A stretch of 64,000 nucleotides of DNA from Rhodothermales bacterium (GTDB lineage: Bacteria > Bacteroidota > Rhodothermia > Rhodothermales > VXPQ01). The DNA is taken from assembly GCA_951812345.1 (NCBI GenBank), contig OX638295.1:248001-312000 (forward strand). The letters run 5' to 3'. Each line of letters opens with the position of its first letter. The first letter of the stretch is position 1. Made by a program: the position numbers and the translations under genes. Below the pieces are notes generated by a model, which did no database searches, was not told the DNA's origin, and was given only the letters and a program-made list of their open reading frames with translations. Of the stretch, positions 56,178 through 64,000 are shown in pieces.

Positions 56178-57059
56178 TCAAACTCGCGCCAGCCCGTTTT
56201 CCGTGAGATACGCAAAACTTTGCGCAGCGGCCTCGAACATGTCGGTTTCGCAATCGTCCATTTCCACGATCATCCACTCTATATGGCCTTTGCCCGCCTC
56301 CGCAATGGCCGGGAAATCCTGCAGACCGCTTCCCGCCGCCACCATGGGTCCTTCGGTGGAGAGCACCGTCGCGTCCTTGATATGCAGCAACGGAGCGTGC
56401 GCGCCGAAATCACGCACCACCTCTGCAGGATCGAGACCGGCCACCTTGGCCCAGTACGTGTCTATCTCGAAGAAAATTCCCGGGTCGATCAGGGGTCTGA
56501 TTTCATAGAACGGAAGCACCCCATCCTCGATCGGTTCGAATTCCCACCAGTGATTGTGCAGCCCGAATTGCAGGCCGTTCGCTTGACAGAAGGCATAGGC
56601 CTCGTTATAGATGTCGGCCAGTTCCTTAATGCCGTCCATCGTCTGGTACCGCTCGTCCTCGGGCCATCCATGCCACACCATGAGGTCACAGTTGTAGGCC
56701 TCGGCGGCCTCCAGCACGGCAGCCTGGTGCTCTCCTGTCGGAATCTCTACATGCACCGCGAACACGCTTAGCCCCGTGTCCTTGAGCAATTGACCTCCCT
56801 GCGCCAGGGTCATGCCTTCCGGCCAGAAGGCCGTTTCCACGGCGGTATAGCCCATCTCGGCGACACGGCCAAGGGCCGCCGCCGTATCCGCCTCGATGGC
56901 GTCCCGCACCGTGTACAACTGGAATCCGATCCTGGGCAGGGGCGGCTCGGGCGCGGCGGGCTCCGTGTACGGCTCGGAAGTTTCCTGGCAACCGCCCACA
57001 ACGACCCCGGCGGCGGCTGCGCCCAGCGTTTTCAAGAATGTTCGACGTGTATTATTCAT
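56178..57059 (-). CDS. Tat-exported sugar phosphate isomerase/epimerase-like lipoprotein
   Basis: About 293 residues from ATG 57057-57059. The N terminus NNTRRTFLKTLGAAAAGVVVGGC combines a twin-arginine motif (RRTFLK) with a lipobox (VVGGC), so it is exported folded by Tat and then lipid-anchored. The rest is a xylose-isomerase-like TIM barrel (IGFQLYTVRDAIEADTAAALGRVAEMGYTAVE, LHNHWWEFEP, FEIDTYWAK, LLHIKDAT) with the metal-ligand His, Glu and Asp residues. Substrate unknown. tatC is in the same window. Confidence 0.9.
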   Translation of the reverse strand: MNNTRRTFLKTLGAAAAGVVVGGCQETSEPYTEPAAPEPPLPRIGFQLYTVRDAIEADTAAALGRVAEMGYTAVETAFWPEGMTLAQGGQLLKDTGLSVFAVHVEIPTGEHQAAVLEAAEAYNCDLMVWHGWPEDERYQTMDGIKELADIYNEAYAFCQANGLQFGLHNHWWEFEPIEDGVLPFYEIRPLIDPGIFFEIDTYWAKVAGLDPAEVVRDFGAHAPLLHIKDATVLSTEGPMVAAGSGLQDFPAIAEAGKGHIEWMIVEMDDCETDMFEAAAQSFAYLTENGLARV

Positions 57060-57198
57060 GGGCTTTTTCTGTCCTTGTCGATACGATCGGCGTGTTTTCG
57101 AGAGTCCTGTCCTAAAAATAAAGGGAATTACGGACAAAGGTTGAATATTCAATCTTAAGTTCATATATTACAAATATTTATATCAAATAGACCAAATC

Positions 57199-57475
57199 AT
57201 GAATAAAGCATCTCGAAAAGCGCACCGCAACGGCATAATCCTGATGCAACCGGCCGACATGTTTCCTGACGAGGAAGCGGCTCGGAAATGATTCGAGGCG
57301 CGTATCTGGCCGGACGGGCGCCATTGCCCGCGCTGCAAAAGTAGAAGAAGGACCGGGCCGCGGGCAAGATCGAGGCGCAGGGCGCCAAGGCATAAGAAGT
57401 CTCGACACGCTGGAGCGAATGGGCCGTGTGGCGGAAGCAATGGCAGGAAAACTGCTTCCATACAAAACGCTGGGG
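57199..57475 (+). pseudogene. Degenerate IS1595-family transposase remnant
   Basis: From ATG 57199 the frame reads MNKASRKAHRNGIILMQPAD, then MFPDEEAARK, then a TGA at 57289-57291, then FEARIWPDGRHCPRCKS. This is the N terminus of IS1595 transposases, with a Trp codon turned into stop. In another frame, LDTLERMGRVAEAMAGKLLPYKTL (about 57401-57472) resembles the C terminus. The central catalytic part is missing, so the element is internally deleted and inactive. Confidence 0.75.
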
Positions 57476-57783
57476 GCCTGCAATGGACAGGGCGCCGCCC
57501 ACCTTTCCGGGTACTTCCCTTTTTTCCACTGTGCTTGCCGCCTTGTCGTCTGTTTCTGCAGGCAGCAAATCGTTCGTATTTCTCCATAATGAGTCGGCGG
57601 ATTTTCGTCTGTTCGACTTCAAACTCGTCCGCACATCCCTCTTTACCGTGTTGAGAAAGGAGGATATGCTCTGCATTTACATATATCGCACATACCTTGT
57701 GCAAAAAATACCTGTTCTATATCACTTTTTTGCCCATAAAGGTCTTGACATTACAGATTTCCGCCGTAATTTGACCAGTCAAG
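57476..57783. other. Gap between IS remnant and mraZ leader
   Basis: About 300 bp without a convincing gene. Minus-strand frames across it (57183-57704) have no recognisable features, although one carries a plausible-looking stretch (SADSLWRNTNDLLPAE). AT-rich tracts near 57665-57740 probably hold the mraZ promoter. Confidence 0.4.
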
Positions 57784-57803
57784 TGGGGAAAAGTGGGGAA
57801 CAT
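57784..57803 (+). promoter_or_regulatory. MraZ-box direct repeats
   Basis: TGGGG recurs at a 10-bp period (57784 and 57794, TGGGGAAAAG then TGGGGAACAT), 85-104 bp before the mraZ ATG. MraZ binds such TGGGN direct repeats with 5-bp spacers and represses its own operon. Confidence 0.6.
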
Positions 57804-57887
57804 TCCCATAATTCAAACGATGAACCGGTATAATGCACCGGATGGGCTCCGCCGGTTCATGGTTCCAACCGCTGCTTCTTTGGCGTC

Positions 57888-58340
57888 ATGGCAAGCTTCA
57901 AGGGACAGGCAGAATACTCCGTAGACAGCAAGGGTCGCGTAGCGATCCCGGCCAGAATGCGGAATGCGCTGAACCCGGATGCGAATAACAGCTTTACGAT
58001 CACGCGCGGCTTCGAGCAATGCATTCTTTTGTTTCCGCTGGACGAATGGGCGAGGCGGGAGGAAGAGATTGCTCGGCTGAACACGTATCGATCCGAAGCG
58101 CGCAGTTTTGTGCGCACGATCATGCGTTGGGCGGATGAAGTGACGCTGGATGGTCAGGGGCGGATTGTGGTTCCCAAGAACCTGATCTCCTTCGCCGGTC
58201 TGAAGGACGCCGTGCTGATCATCGGCGTGCTGGATCGTATCGAGATATGGAATCCGGATGTGTTTGCCGCGCAGGCCGAGCAGGAAGCCGATTATTCGGA
58301 GGTAGCGGAAAGGATATTCGATATGGGAAGGGACCTGTAG
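57888..58340 (+). CDS. mraZ: Transcriptional regulator MraZ
   Basis: A 150-residue protein made of two SpoVT/AbrB-like halves: FKGQAEYSVDSKGRVAIPARMR at the start and VTLDGQGRIVVPKNLISFAGL in the middle. It forms rings that bind the repeated boxes upstream and repress the division and cell-wall cluster. It is the first gene of that cluster, in the usual place before rsmH. Confidence 0.96.
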   Translation: MASFKGQAEYSVDSKGRVAIPARMRNALNPDANNSFTITRGFEQCILLFPLDEWARREEEIARLNTYRSEARSFVRTIMRWADEVTLDGQGRIVVPKNLISFAGLKDAVLIIGVLDRIEIWNPDVFAAQAEQEADYSEVAERIFDMGRDL

Positions 58341-58375
58341 CGCTATGACAGGCGGAAAATTTTCCGTCACAGGGG

Positions 58376-59389
58376 ATGAATGGAGGAGACGGACATAAAC
58401 GAATGGGGAATACGGAGGCGTGCGATTTCGCAACCTCTTTCCACATTCCTGTTCTTTGCAAGGCTGTTACAGAAGGACTGATTACGAAAACCGGCGGCGT
58501 GTACGTGGATACTACCTTGGGTGGGGGTGGACACAGTGCTGCATTGCTCGAGTTGTTATCACCGAGAGGCAGGGTGTTTGGCATCGATCACGATGTCGAA
58601 GCGCTCGATGCATCTTGCAGCAGACTCGTCGCCGATATGGAGCGCGGGCGGTTTACGCCTCTCCGGGGCAATTTCGAGGATATCGAACGATTGCTCGAAA
58701 AAGCCGGAGAGTCGAAGGTGGACGGTCTGGTGGTGGACCTCGGGGTTTCCTCCCACCAGATCGACACCGCCTCGCGCGGATTCAGTTATCTCGCCGAAGG
58801 CGCGCTCGACATGCGCATGGATATGCGTGGGGGGCGCTCCGCCCACAAGGTGGTGAACTCGTGGGATCGGGGGATGCTGAAAGATGTGTTCTCGACATTT
58901 GGCGAAGAGCCGCGGTCGGGCCGGATCGCTCGTGCGATCGTGGAGGCCCGGCCGCTCGAGAGCACGACAGAACTGGCCGAAGTCGTTCGTGGCGTAGTGC
59001 CGGGGCGCGAGGCGGTTCGGACCCTCTCTCGCGTATTTCAGGCGCTGCGCATTGTGGTGAATCGTGAGCTGGAAGTGCTTGAGCGGCTGCTCGAAGCATC
59101 GGTTCATGTGGTCCGGCCAGGCGGGCGGATGGCTGTGATAAGCTATCATTCGCTTGAGGACAGAAGGGTCAAACGGTTTTTCAGAAACGGGAATTTCGAA
59201 AGGGAGCCGTTGCGCGATGTGTACGGCAACCCGCTGGTCCCGTGGAAGGAACGCATGCGGAAACCGATACAGCCGGACGCTGAAGAGGTGGAAGCCAATC
59301 CGCGGGCGCGCAGTGCGCGCCTCCGCATCGCGGAGCGCACGAAATTGGCGTGGGCTCCGGGGGAGGATGTGCAGACGATTAGGCGATGA
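58376..59389 (+). CDS. rsmH: 16S rRNA (cytosine-1402 N4) methyltransferase
   Basis: A 337-residue SAM-dependent methyltransferase that N4-methylates C1402 of 16S rRNA. The start of the conserved part is FHIPVLCKAVTEGLITKTGGVYVDTTLGGGGHSAALLE, with the SAM loop GGGGHS. Further on are GIDHDVEALD, GLVVDLGVSSHQID, RGFSYLAEGALDMRMD and the C-terminal AVISYHSLEDRRVKRFF. ATG 58376 is used; ATG 58403 would also fit. It follows mraZ by 35 bp. Confidence 0.97.
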   Translation: MNGGDGHKRMGNTEACDFATSFHIPVLCKAVTEGLITKTGGVYVDTTLGGGGHSAALLELLSPRGRVFGIDHDVEALDASCSRLVADMERGRFTPLRGNFEDIERLLEKAGESKVDGLVVDLGVSSHQIDTASRGFSYLAEGALDMRMDMRGGRSAHKVVNSWDRGMLKDVFSTFGEEPRSGRIARAIVEARPLESTTELAEVVRGVVPGREAVRTLSRVFQALRIVVNRELEVLERLLEASVHVVRPGGRMAVISYHSLEDRRVKRFFRNGNFEREPLRDVYGNPLVPWKERMRKPIQPDAEEVEANPRARSARLRIAERTKLAWAPGEDVQTIRR

Positions 59390-59404
59390 ACGAACGTGTG
59401 CGTC

Positions 59405-59857
59405 ATGTACAAGCCAAAAACACATATCCGGAACAGGTTTGGAGAAGCAAGTCCGGCTTCGGGGGCGGTTCGCATTGAAGAACCTGTCCCGGCGTACCGG
59501 CAAGGGCATACGTTGCCCGGCTGGTCGGATATCCAGGGCCTGAACCAGCGCAGATCAGCTACTCCCCGGGAAGAAGCCACATTTTTGGGACGCATTTCGA
59601 CGGCGCGGTTTGCCCTGATCGTTCTGGGGCTTGGGGTTCTTTTCACGCTGTATGTCGGGCATGTTCACGCCACGCAGCAGATTCTGGCAGAGCTCGAAGA
59701 AGAGCGCCGGGAGAATCTTCGGCTTCACCTGCAGCACAATCGCCTGAAAGGGGATTTCGATCAGATGGTCGGTCCTTCCGTCATCTACGAGCGCGCTCAT
59801 GCGCTGGGGCTTGTTACGGACCCCGCGCCCGGACCGCCGGTCGAGGTGGGGGAATGA
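59405..59857 (+). CDS. ftsL: FtsL-like cell division protein
   Basis: About 150 residues from ATG 59405. A long cytoplasmic N terminus is followed by one membrane helix (about 66-82, RFALIVLGLGVLFTLYVG) and a periplasmic coiled coil (QQILAELEEERRENLRLHLQHNRLKGDFDQM) with the motif ERAHALGLV near the end. This is the FtsL layout, and its place between rsmH and the PBP gene is the canonical one. FtsL bridges FtsB and FtsI/FtsW in the divisome. Sequence conservation is low, so the name rests mainly on position and layout. Confidence 0.8.
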   Translation: MYKPKTHIRNRFGEASPASGAVRIEEPVPAYRQGHTLPGWSDIQGLNQRRSATPREEATFLGRISTARFALIVLGLGVLFTLYVGHVHATQQILAELEEERRENLRLHLQHNRLKGDFDQMVGPSVIYERAHALGLVTDPAPGPPVEVGE

Positions 59858-59905
59858 CGGGAAACACACGAACATGGCGCAAGACGGTTGCGAGAGGTAT
59901 CTCAC

Positions 59906-61873
59906 GTGGAAGCAAAGGATTCCATACTGGTCCGGATGTACGTGGTGCTGACGGCGCTGAGCCTGCTGCCGCTGCTTGTGCTTGGTCAGGTGTTTCGTAT
60001 TCACCTTACGGAGGGCGGCGATCTGCGGGATCAGGGACGGCGGCAGACGAATTCGTTCGTCGGTATCCCGGCGATGCGGGGCGCCATCCACGATCGCGCG
60101 GGCAGGACGCTGGCGGTGAACACGGCGCGCTACGATCTGGCGCTCGATCCGACGGTTTCCGGCTTCGACGAACAACAGCATACGTTCTTTGAAAGATTGT
60201 CAAAGCTGACTGGTGCGTCATCGGCGTACTACCGGCAGCGCGTACGCGAACGAACCAGTCCGCAGTATGTGCAGCTCGTTCGGGGCATGCCTCAGCGGCA
60301 GAAGGAAGAGGTCGAGCGCTGGGATGTGCCCGGGGTAATCCTCGATCCGGCCTTCGCGCGCCGGTACAACCACGGACCCACGGCTTCGCATGTGTTGGGG
60401 TATGTGAGTCCCGAGGGGGCCGGACTGGCCGGCCTGGAATTGCAATACGACGAGTATTTGAGAGGGGTGGACGGTCGCCGTCCCGTACAGCGCAACCGGC
60501 TGGGCCGGATCAGGGCGCTTGTTTCCGGGAAAGTGGTCGAACCTGTTCACGGGGGGTCTCTCATCCTCACGATAGATCTGCTGAGGCAGACCATTCTGGA
60601 GGAAGAACTGGCTCGGGGCGTTGCCGAAGCGCAGGCCGCGGCCGGAACGGCGGTGGCGCTCGACCCGCGCACCGGGGCGGTGCTCGCCATGGCCAATGTG
60701 CCTACGTTCGATCCCAACCGGGCCGGAGCGTATTCGGCGGAAACGCGCCGTAACCGCGTCATCACGGATCGGCTGGAACCGGGCTCCACGTTCAAACTCG
60801 TGGCCGCCGTCTCCGCCATCGAGCAAGGTCTCATTGGCATGGAAGATTCCGTCGAGACAGGGGACGGTTGGGCTGTGATCCACGGACGTACGCTCACCGA
60901 TACCCGCGCGCACGGCACGATCTCCTTTCGGGAAGTGATCTCGTTTTCGAGCAATGTGGGAACGGGCAAAGTGATATCCCGCGCAGATCGGGGGACGTTC
61001 TACCGGCATGCCCGCAGTCTCGGATTCGGGCAGCCTACATGGATCGATCTCCCCGGGGAGGTGCAGGGATTGCTGAAGCGGCCCGATCAATGGAGCGGCA
61101 CGACGCTGACGGCCATGGGCTTGGGCTACGAAGTGGATGTAACGCCTCTGCAACTTGCCGTGGCTTATGCGGCGCTTGCGAACGGCGGGCTGCTTGTGCA
61201 ACCGCACATTGTAGCCGAGCGCCGGGATGTAACCGGGCGGACCACATGGATAGCCCGCCAGGATTCCGTGCGCCGGGCGTTTATGTCCTCGACGGCGAAA
61301 ACCATTCTGCCTGCTTTTCTGGGCGCGGTGGAAGAGGGCACGGCGACCCGGGCGCAGATAGAGGGGCTGAAGGTTGCCGGAAAAACGGGCACGGCGCGCA
61401 AAGCGGACGCCGGCGGGTATCGCGAAGGGGCGTACCGTGCTTCGTTTGCAGGATTTTTCCCCGCCGACGATCCGCAGGTCGTGCTTGCGGTCGTGGTGGA
61501 CGAGCCGAAAACGTCCCATTACGGGGGATTGGTTGCTGCGCCGGTTTTCCAGCGTGCCGCCGCGCGGTGGCTTGCGACGTTTCCCGAACTGGCCCGGCAG
61601 GCTTTCCCGGTCGAGGAACTTCCGTACGCGGCAGCGACCGGTTCGCCGGGGAGTGTGCGTCCTGTACTGCTGCAGGAGCAGGGCGAACCGAACGCATCGG
61701 CGGGGTCCGGCGATACCGTTCCCGATTTCCAGGGATGGACCATGCGCGAGGCCACATACTGGTTATCACGCCGGAATATCCCGTTCCGCGTCGAGGGGAG
61801 AGGGATCGTAGCAGCCCAATATCCCGGAGCGGGTAGTCCTCCCGGACAAACAGTGGTGTTGCGGTCCCGATGA
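59906..61873 (+). CDS. ftsI: Division-specific penicillin-binding protein (FtsI) with PASTA domain
   Basis: About 655 residues from GTG 59906; TTG 59888 would add six. One membrane helix (YVVLTALSLLPLLVLGQVF) is followed by the PBP dimerisation domain (PAMRGAIHDRAGRTLAVNTARYDLALDP) and the transpeptidase. In numbering from 59888, the active-site motifs are Ser300-Lys303 (STFK), Ser354-Asn356 (SSN) and Lys499 (KTG). A C-terminal PASTA repeat (about 606-661, VPDFQGWTMREATYWLSRRNIPFRVEG) is like that of several Bacteroidota FtsI proteins. It crosslinks septal peptidoglycan. Its TGA overlaps the murE ATG. Confidence 0.95.
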   Translation: MEAKDSILVRMYVVLTALSLLPLLVLGQVFRIHLTEGGDLRDQGRRQTNSFVGIPAMRGAIHDRAGRTLAVNTARYDLALDPTVSGFDEQQHTFFERLSKLTGASSAYYRQRVRERTSPQYVQLVRGMPQRQKEEVERWDVPGVILDPAFARRYNHGPTASHVLGYVSPEGAGLAGLELQYDEYLRGVDGRRPVQRNRLGRIRALVSGKVVEPVHGGSLILTIDLLRQTILEEELARGVAEAQAAAGTAVALDPRTGAVLAMANVPTFDPNRAGAYSAETRRNRVITDRLEPGSTFKLVAAVSAIEQGLIGMEDSVETGDGWAVIHGRTLTDTRAHGTISFREVISFSSNVGTGKVISRADRGTFYRHARSLGFGQPTWIDLPGEVQGLLKRPDQWSGTTLTAMGLGYEVDVTPLQLAVAYAALANGGLLVQPHIVAERRDVTGRTTWIARQDSVRRAFMSSTAKTILPAFLGAVEEGTATRAQIEGLKVAGKTGTARKADAGGYREGAYRASFAGFFPADDPQVVLAVVVDEPKTSHYGGLVAAPVFQRAAARWLATFPELARQAFPVEELPYAAATGSPGSVRPVLLQEQGEPNASAGSGDTVPDFQGWTMREATYWLSRRNIPFRVEGRGIVAAQYPGAGSPPGQTVVLRSR

Positions 61874-63375
61874 AAACGCTTGAAGACTTGCTGAACGCAT
61901 TGCAGGCCGCGGGCCTGCTCATGGAGACATGGCAAAGCATTGACAATATCGATATCGACCATGTGGCTGGAGACAGCCGCGAGGTCGGGCCGAACGGTCT
62001 TTTTGTAGCCATTCCAGGCGTTGAGGTCGACGGCCACCTGTTCATTGACAAGGCTGTTAAAAACGGAGCCATCGCGATCGTGTGCGAGGCGGCGCCGGCG
62101 AACCGGACTCATCGGTATCCCGGCGTCGCTTTCGCGCGCGTCCGTGATTCCCGATCCGCACTGGCTGTGCTTGCCGCCGCCTGGTACGGCGACCCGTCGC
62201 ATGCGTTGCGTATCGTCGGCGTAACCGGCACCAACGGCAAGACAACGGTTGCTTTTCTTGTGCAGCAGGCGCTCGGGTTGCTTGGCGTACCGGCCGGTTT
62301 TATAGGGACAGTCGGGATTCGTATAGCGGGCGAGGCACTTGCCACCCGACTTACGACCCCGGACGCCCCGGACATGCAGCGCCTGCTCCGCCGCATGGCG
62401 GACAAGGGATGCGACGCATGCGCCATGGAGGTGTCCTCCCATGCATTGGATCAGGAGCGGGTCCAGGGTATTGCGTTCGACGTGGCCGTGTTTACGAATC
62501 TCGCACACGATCATCTCGACTACCACACTACATTCGACGCATATTTTGCGTCGAAAAAGAGGCTTTTCGATCGGCTGGATGCGGACGCTGCCGCCCTGTT
62601 CAACGCCGATGATCCGGTCGGCGCCCGTATGGTGGCCGATACGCGTGCGACCTGCACCTCGTACGGCCTGGATGCGCCGGCCGATATCCGTGCGGATATC
62701 GTCGAGGAAGCCATGAGTGGACTGGTTCTTCGTATCGAGGGGCGCACGCGCCGCTTTCGGCTTGCCGGGAGGTTCAATGCATACAATCTGCTGGCGGCCT
62801 GGGGCGCTCTGTTGGCGCTGGGATGCGATGCCGGCAATGCGATGGATGCACTCGAACAGGCCCGGCCTGCGCCGGGGCGCTTCGAGCGGATCCGATTCAA
62901 AGACGGCACGGATGTCGTCATCGATTTTGCCCACACGCCCGCTGCGCTTCAGGCTGTGCTTGAGACAATCACTGCCGCCAGACCTTCCGGTGCACATGTA
63001 TGGTGCATATTCGGTTGCGGAGGAGATCGCGATCGTGCAAAGCGTCCGATGATGGGCGCCGTGGCCGAACGGTTCTCGGACCACCTGATCGTTACAAGCG
63101 ATAACCCGCGCACCGAAGATCCTGCCCGGATTATGCAAGACATCCGGGCAGGCCTCGCTGATCCCGACCGTGCGCTTCTCATTACCGATCGCGGGGAGGC
63201 TATTGCCGAAGCGGGGCGTCTTGCCTGCCCGGGAGACATCGTGCTCGTGGCCGGGAAGGGGCATGAAATCCATCAGATCGTCGGAACGGACCAAAAGCGT
63301 TTCGACGACAGGGAGGCTGTCCGGGCGGCGTTCGCCCGGAGGTCTCCAGTCCGCTTGCCGCAGCACCCCCGATAA
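61870..63375 (+). CDS. murE: UDP-MurNAc-L-Ala-D-Glu:meso-DAP ligase
   Basis: A 501-residue Mur ligase. The start overlaps ftsI (ATGA). The P-loop VTGTNGKTTVAFL lies near 115-127, the carbamate-lysine region is in TTPDAPDMQRLL-HAMEVSSHALDQERV, and DNPR (411-414, SDNPRTEDPARI) is the motif that selects meso-diaminopimelate. The end shows GKGHEIHQI. It adds the third residue of the peptide stem. The lysAC fusion in this window makes the same DAP-lysine pathway metabolites. Confidence 0.97.
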   Translation: MKTLEDLLNALQAAGLLMETWQSIDNIDIDHVAGDSREVGPNGLFVAIPGVEVDGHLFIDKAVKNGAIAIVCEAAPANRTHRYPGVAFARVRDSRSALAVLAAAWYGDPSHALRIVGVTGTNGKTTVAFLVQQALGLLGVPAGFIGTVGIRIAGEALATRLTTPDAPDMQRLLRRMADKGCDACAMEVSSHALDQERVQGIAFDVAVFTNLAHDHLDYHTTFDAYFASKKRLFDRLDADAAALFNADDPVGARMVADTRATCTSYGLDAPADIRADIVEEAMSGLVLRIEGRTRRFRLAGRFNAYNLLAAWGALLALGCDAGNAMDALEQARPAPGRFERIRFKDGTDVVIDFAHTPAALQAVLETITAARPSGAHVWCIFGCGGDRDRAKRPMMGAVAERFSDHLIVTSDNPRTEDPARIMQDIRAGLADPDRALLITDRGEAIAEAGRLACPGDIVLVAGKGHEIHQIVGTDQKRFDDREAVRAAFARRSPVRLPQHPR

Positions 63376-63417
63376 CCGGATACCGAGTTCTTTTTCAACA
63401 ACACCTTATGCTTTATT

Positions 63418-64000
63418 ACCTGATCGACTATCTGGAGCAACTGTACCAGCCTCCTGGATTCCAGGTGATACGATTCATCACGGTCCGGGCCACGCTGGGC
63501 GCCATTACGGCGCTATTCATCTCTCTGTTCATAGGGCGCCGCATCATCAATATGCTGAGCGCAAAGCAGATGGGCGAATCCGTTCGGGAAGGCGTGAGCG
63601 CCGGTGTGGTCAGTCATGCGCACAAGGCCGGTACGCCCACCATGGGGGGGCTCATCATCATCTTGTCGATTCTCATATCGACCTTCCTGTGGGGCGCGAT
63701 CGCCGAGCCGTATGTCTGGCTTGCCATGCTGGCGATGGCCTGGATGGGGGTGTTCGGATTCATGGACGACTATATCAAGACGTTCAGGAAGGACAAGCGG
63801 GGCCTTGCGCCGAAAGTCAAGCTGGCGGGACAGATTTCCATTGGACTGTTGTTTGGGGCGGCGCTTTGTTTTCACCCCGCGTTCGAGGCATACAATGCGC
63901 TCACGTACGTTCCCTTTCTGAAAGACAAGATGATCGACTATGACATCTTCGGTCAGTTTTTCGGGGGCGCCGATCTGGGTCCGATCGTGTACATACCGGT
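63418..64000 (+). CDS. mraY: Phospho-MurNAc-pentapeptide translocase, N-terminal part
   Basis: The ATG at 63418 opens a frame that runs off the right edge after about 194 residues. Membrane helices and the MraY signatures are present: AHKAGTPTMGGLIIILSILISTFLW, GFMDDYIKTFRKDKRGL and LAGQISIGLLFGAAL. It transfers phospho-MurNAc-pentapeptide to undecaprenyl phosphate to make lipid I. It follows murE directly; murF is not between them, which is the arrangement seen in Bacteroidota. Confidence 0.95.

Noticed and set aside
57183-57704. Minus-strand frames of 159-173 residues before mraZ
   Set aside because: No family features, and they run antisense over the IS1595 remnant. One stretch looks slightly protein-like, but that is not enough to support a gene.

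Overview
The window looks like a chromosomal segment of a GC-rich member of the Bacteroidota/Rhodothermota (Rhodothermales or Salinibacter-like). The evidence is a secreted protease ending in a type IX secretion (Por) sorting domain, a fused aspartokinase-diaminopimelate decarboxylase, a dcw cluster running mraZ-rsmH-ftsL-ftsI-murE-mraY with no murF between murE and mraY, few Shine-Dalgarno sequences, and several GTG or TTG starts. Product names come from motif and family recognition in the translated sequence; no database search was possible.

Layout. 1-11.2 kb is housekeeping: fabF (cut by the left edge) and acpP, then metK, a large T9SS-type metalloprotease, ahcY, a 7Fe ferredoxin, ruvB and rpoN. 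A near-consensus sigma-54 promoter sits directly upstream of rpoN. 11.2-24.15 kb is an accessory, probably defence, island that looks more AT-rich. It holds a DUF2335-type membrane protein split by a frameshift in a run of nine A/T, a BsuBI/PstI-type methyltransferase with a truncated restriction partner and a repeated operator-like array, two small coupled unknown genes, a 1470-residue NACHT-like NTPase with a C-terminal PD-(D/E)XK nuclease-like domain, a one-protein restriction-modification enzyme, and a membrane-anchored TPR protein.

24.2-50 kb is again core: a glycogen-synthase-like glycosyltransferase, groEL/groES, a TonB-dependent receptor under a cobalamin riboswitch, rnc, gcvP, a GDPD, a PhoB/PhoR pair, a queuosine-precursor transporter, ilvE, a polyprenol-type glycosyltransferase, an HtrA lipoprotein coupled to a propeller lipoprotein, a TauE permease, a CtpA protease, tatC, a phosphoribosyltransferase, glyA, a DUF4159 protein and a JmjC/ROXA oxygenase. 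GcvP and GlyA share one-carbon metabolism; MetK and AhcY make and recycle the methyl-donor cycle.

50.1-53.2 kb is a toxin-antitoxin cluster: a Phd/VapC pair with a palindromic operator, HigB/HigA, a DarG-type macrodomain antitoxin with no visible DarT, and a small coiled-coil membrane protein built on 21-bp tandem repeats. 53.3-57.1 kb carries lysAC and a Tat-exported lipoprotein sugar isomerase/epimerase. An internally deleted IS1595-family transposase follows, then the division and cell-wall (dcw) cluster, which runs off the right edge inside mraY.

A dispersed imperfect repeat of about 32 bp (five copies plus two short cores) lies at gene boundaries across the core part of the window and is not explained by any annotated feature. 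The best candidates for new biology are the NACHT-nuclease with its small neighbours, the orphan DarG, and this repeat family.
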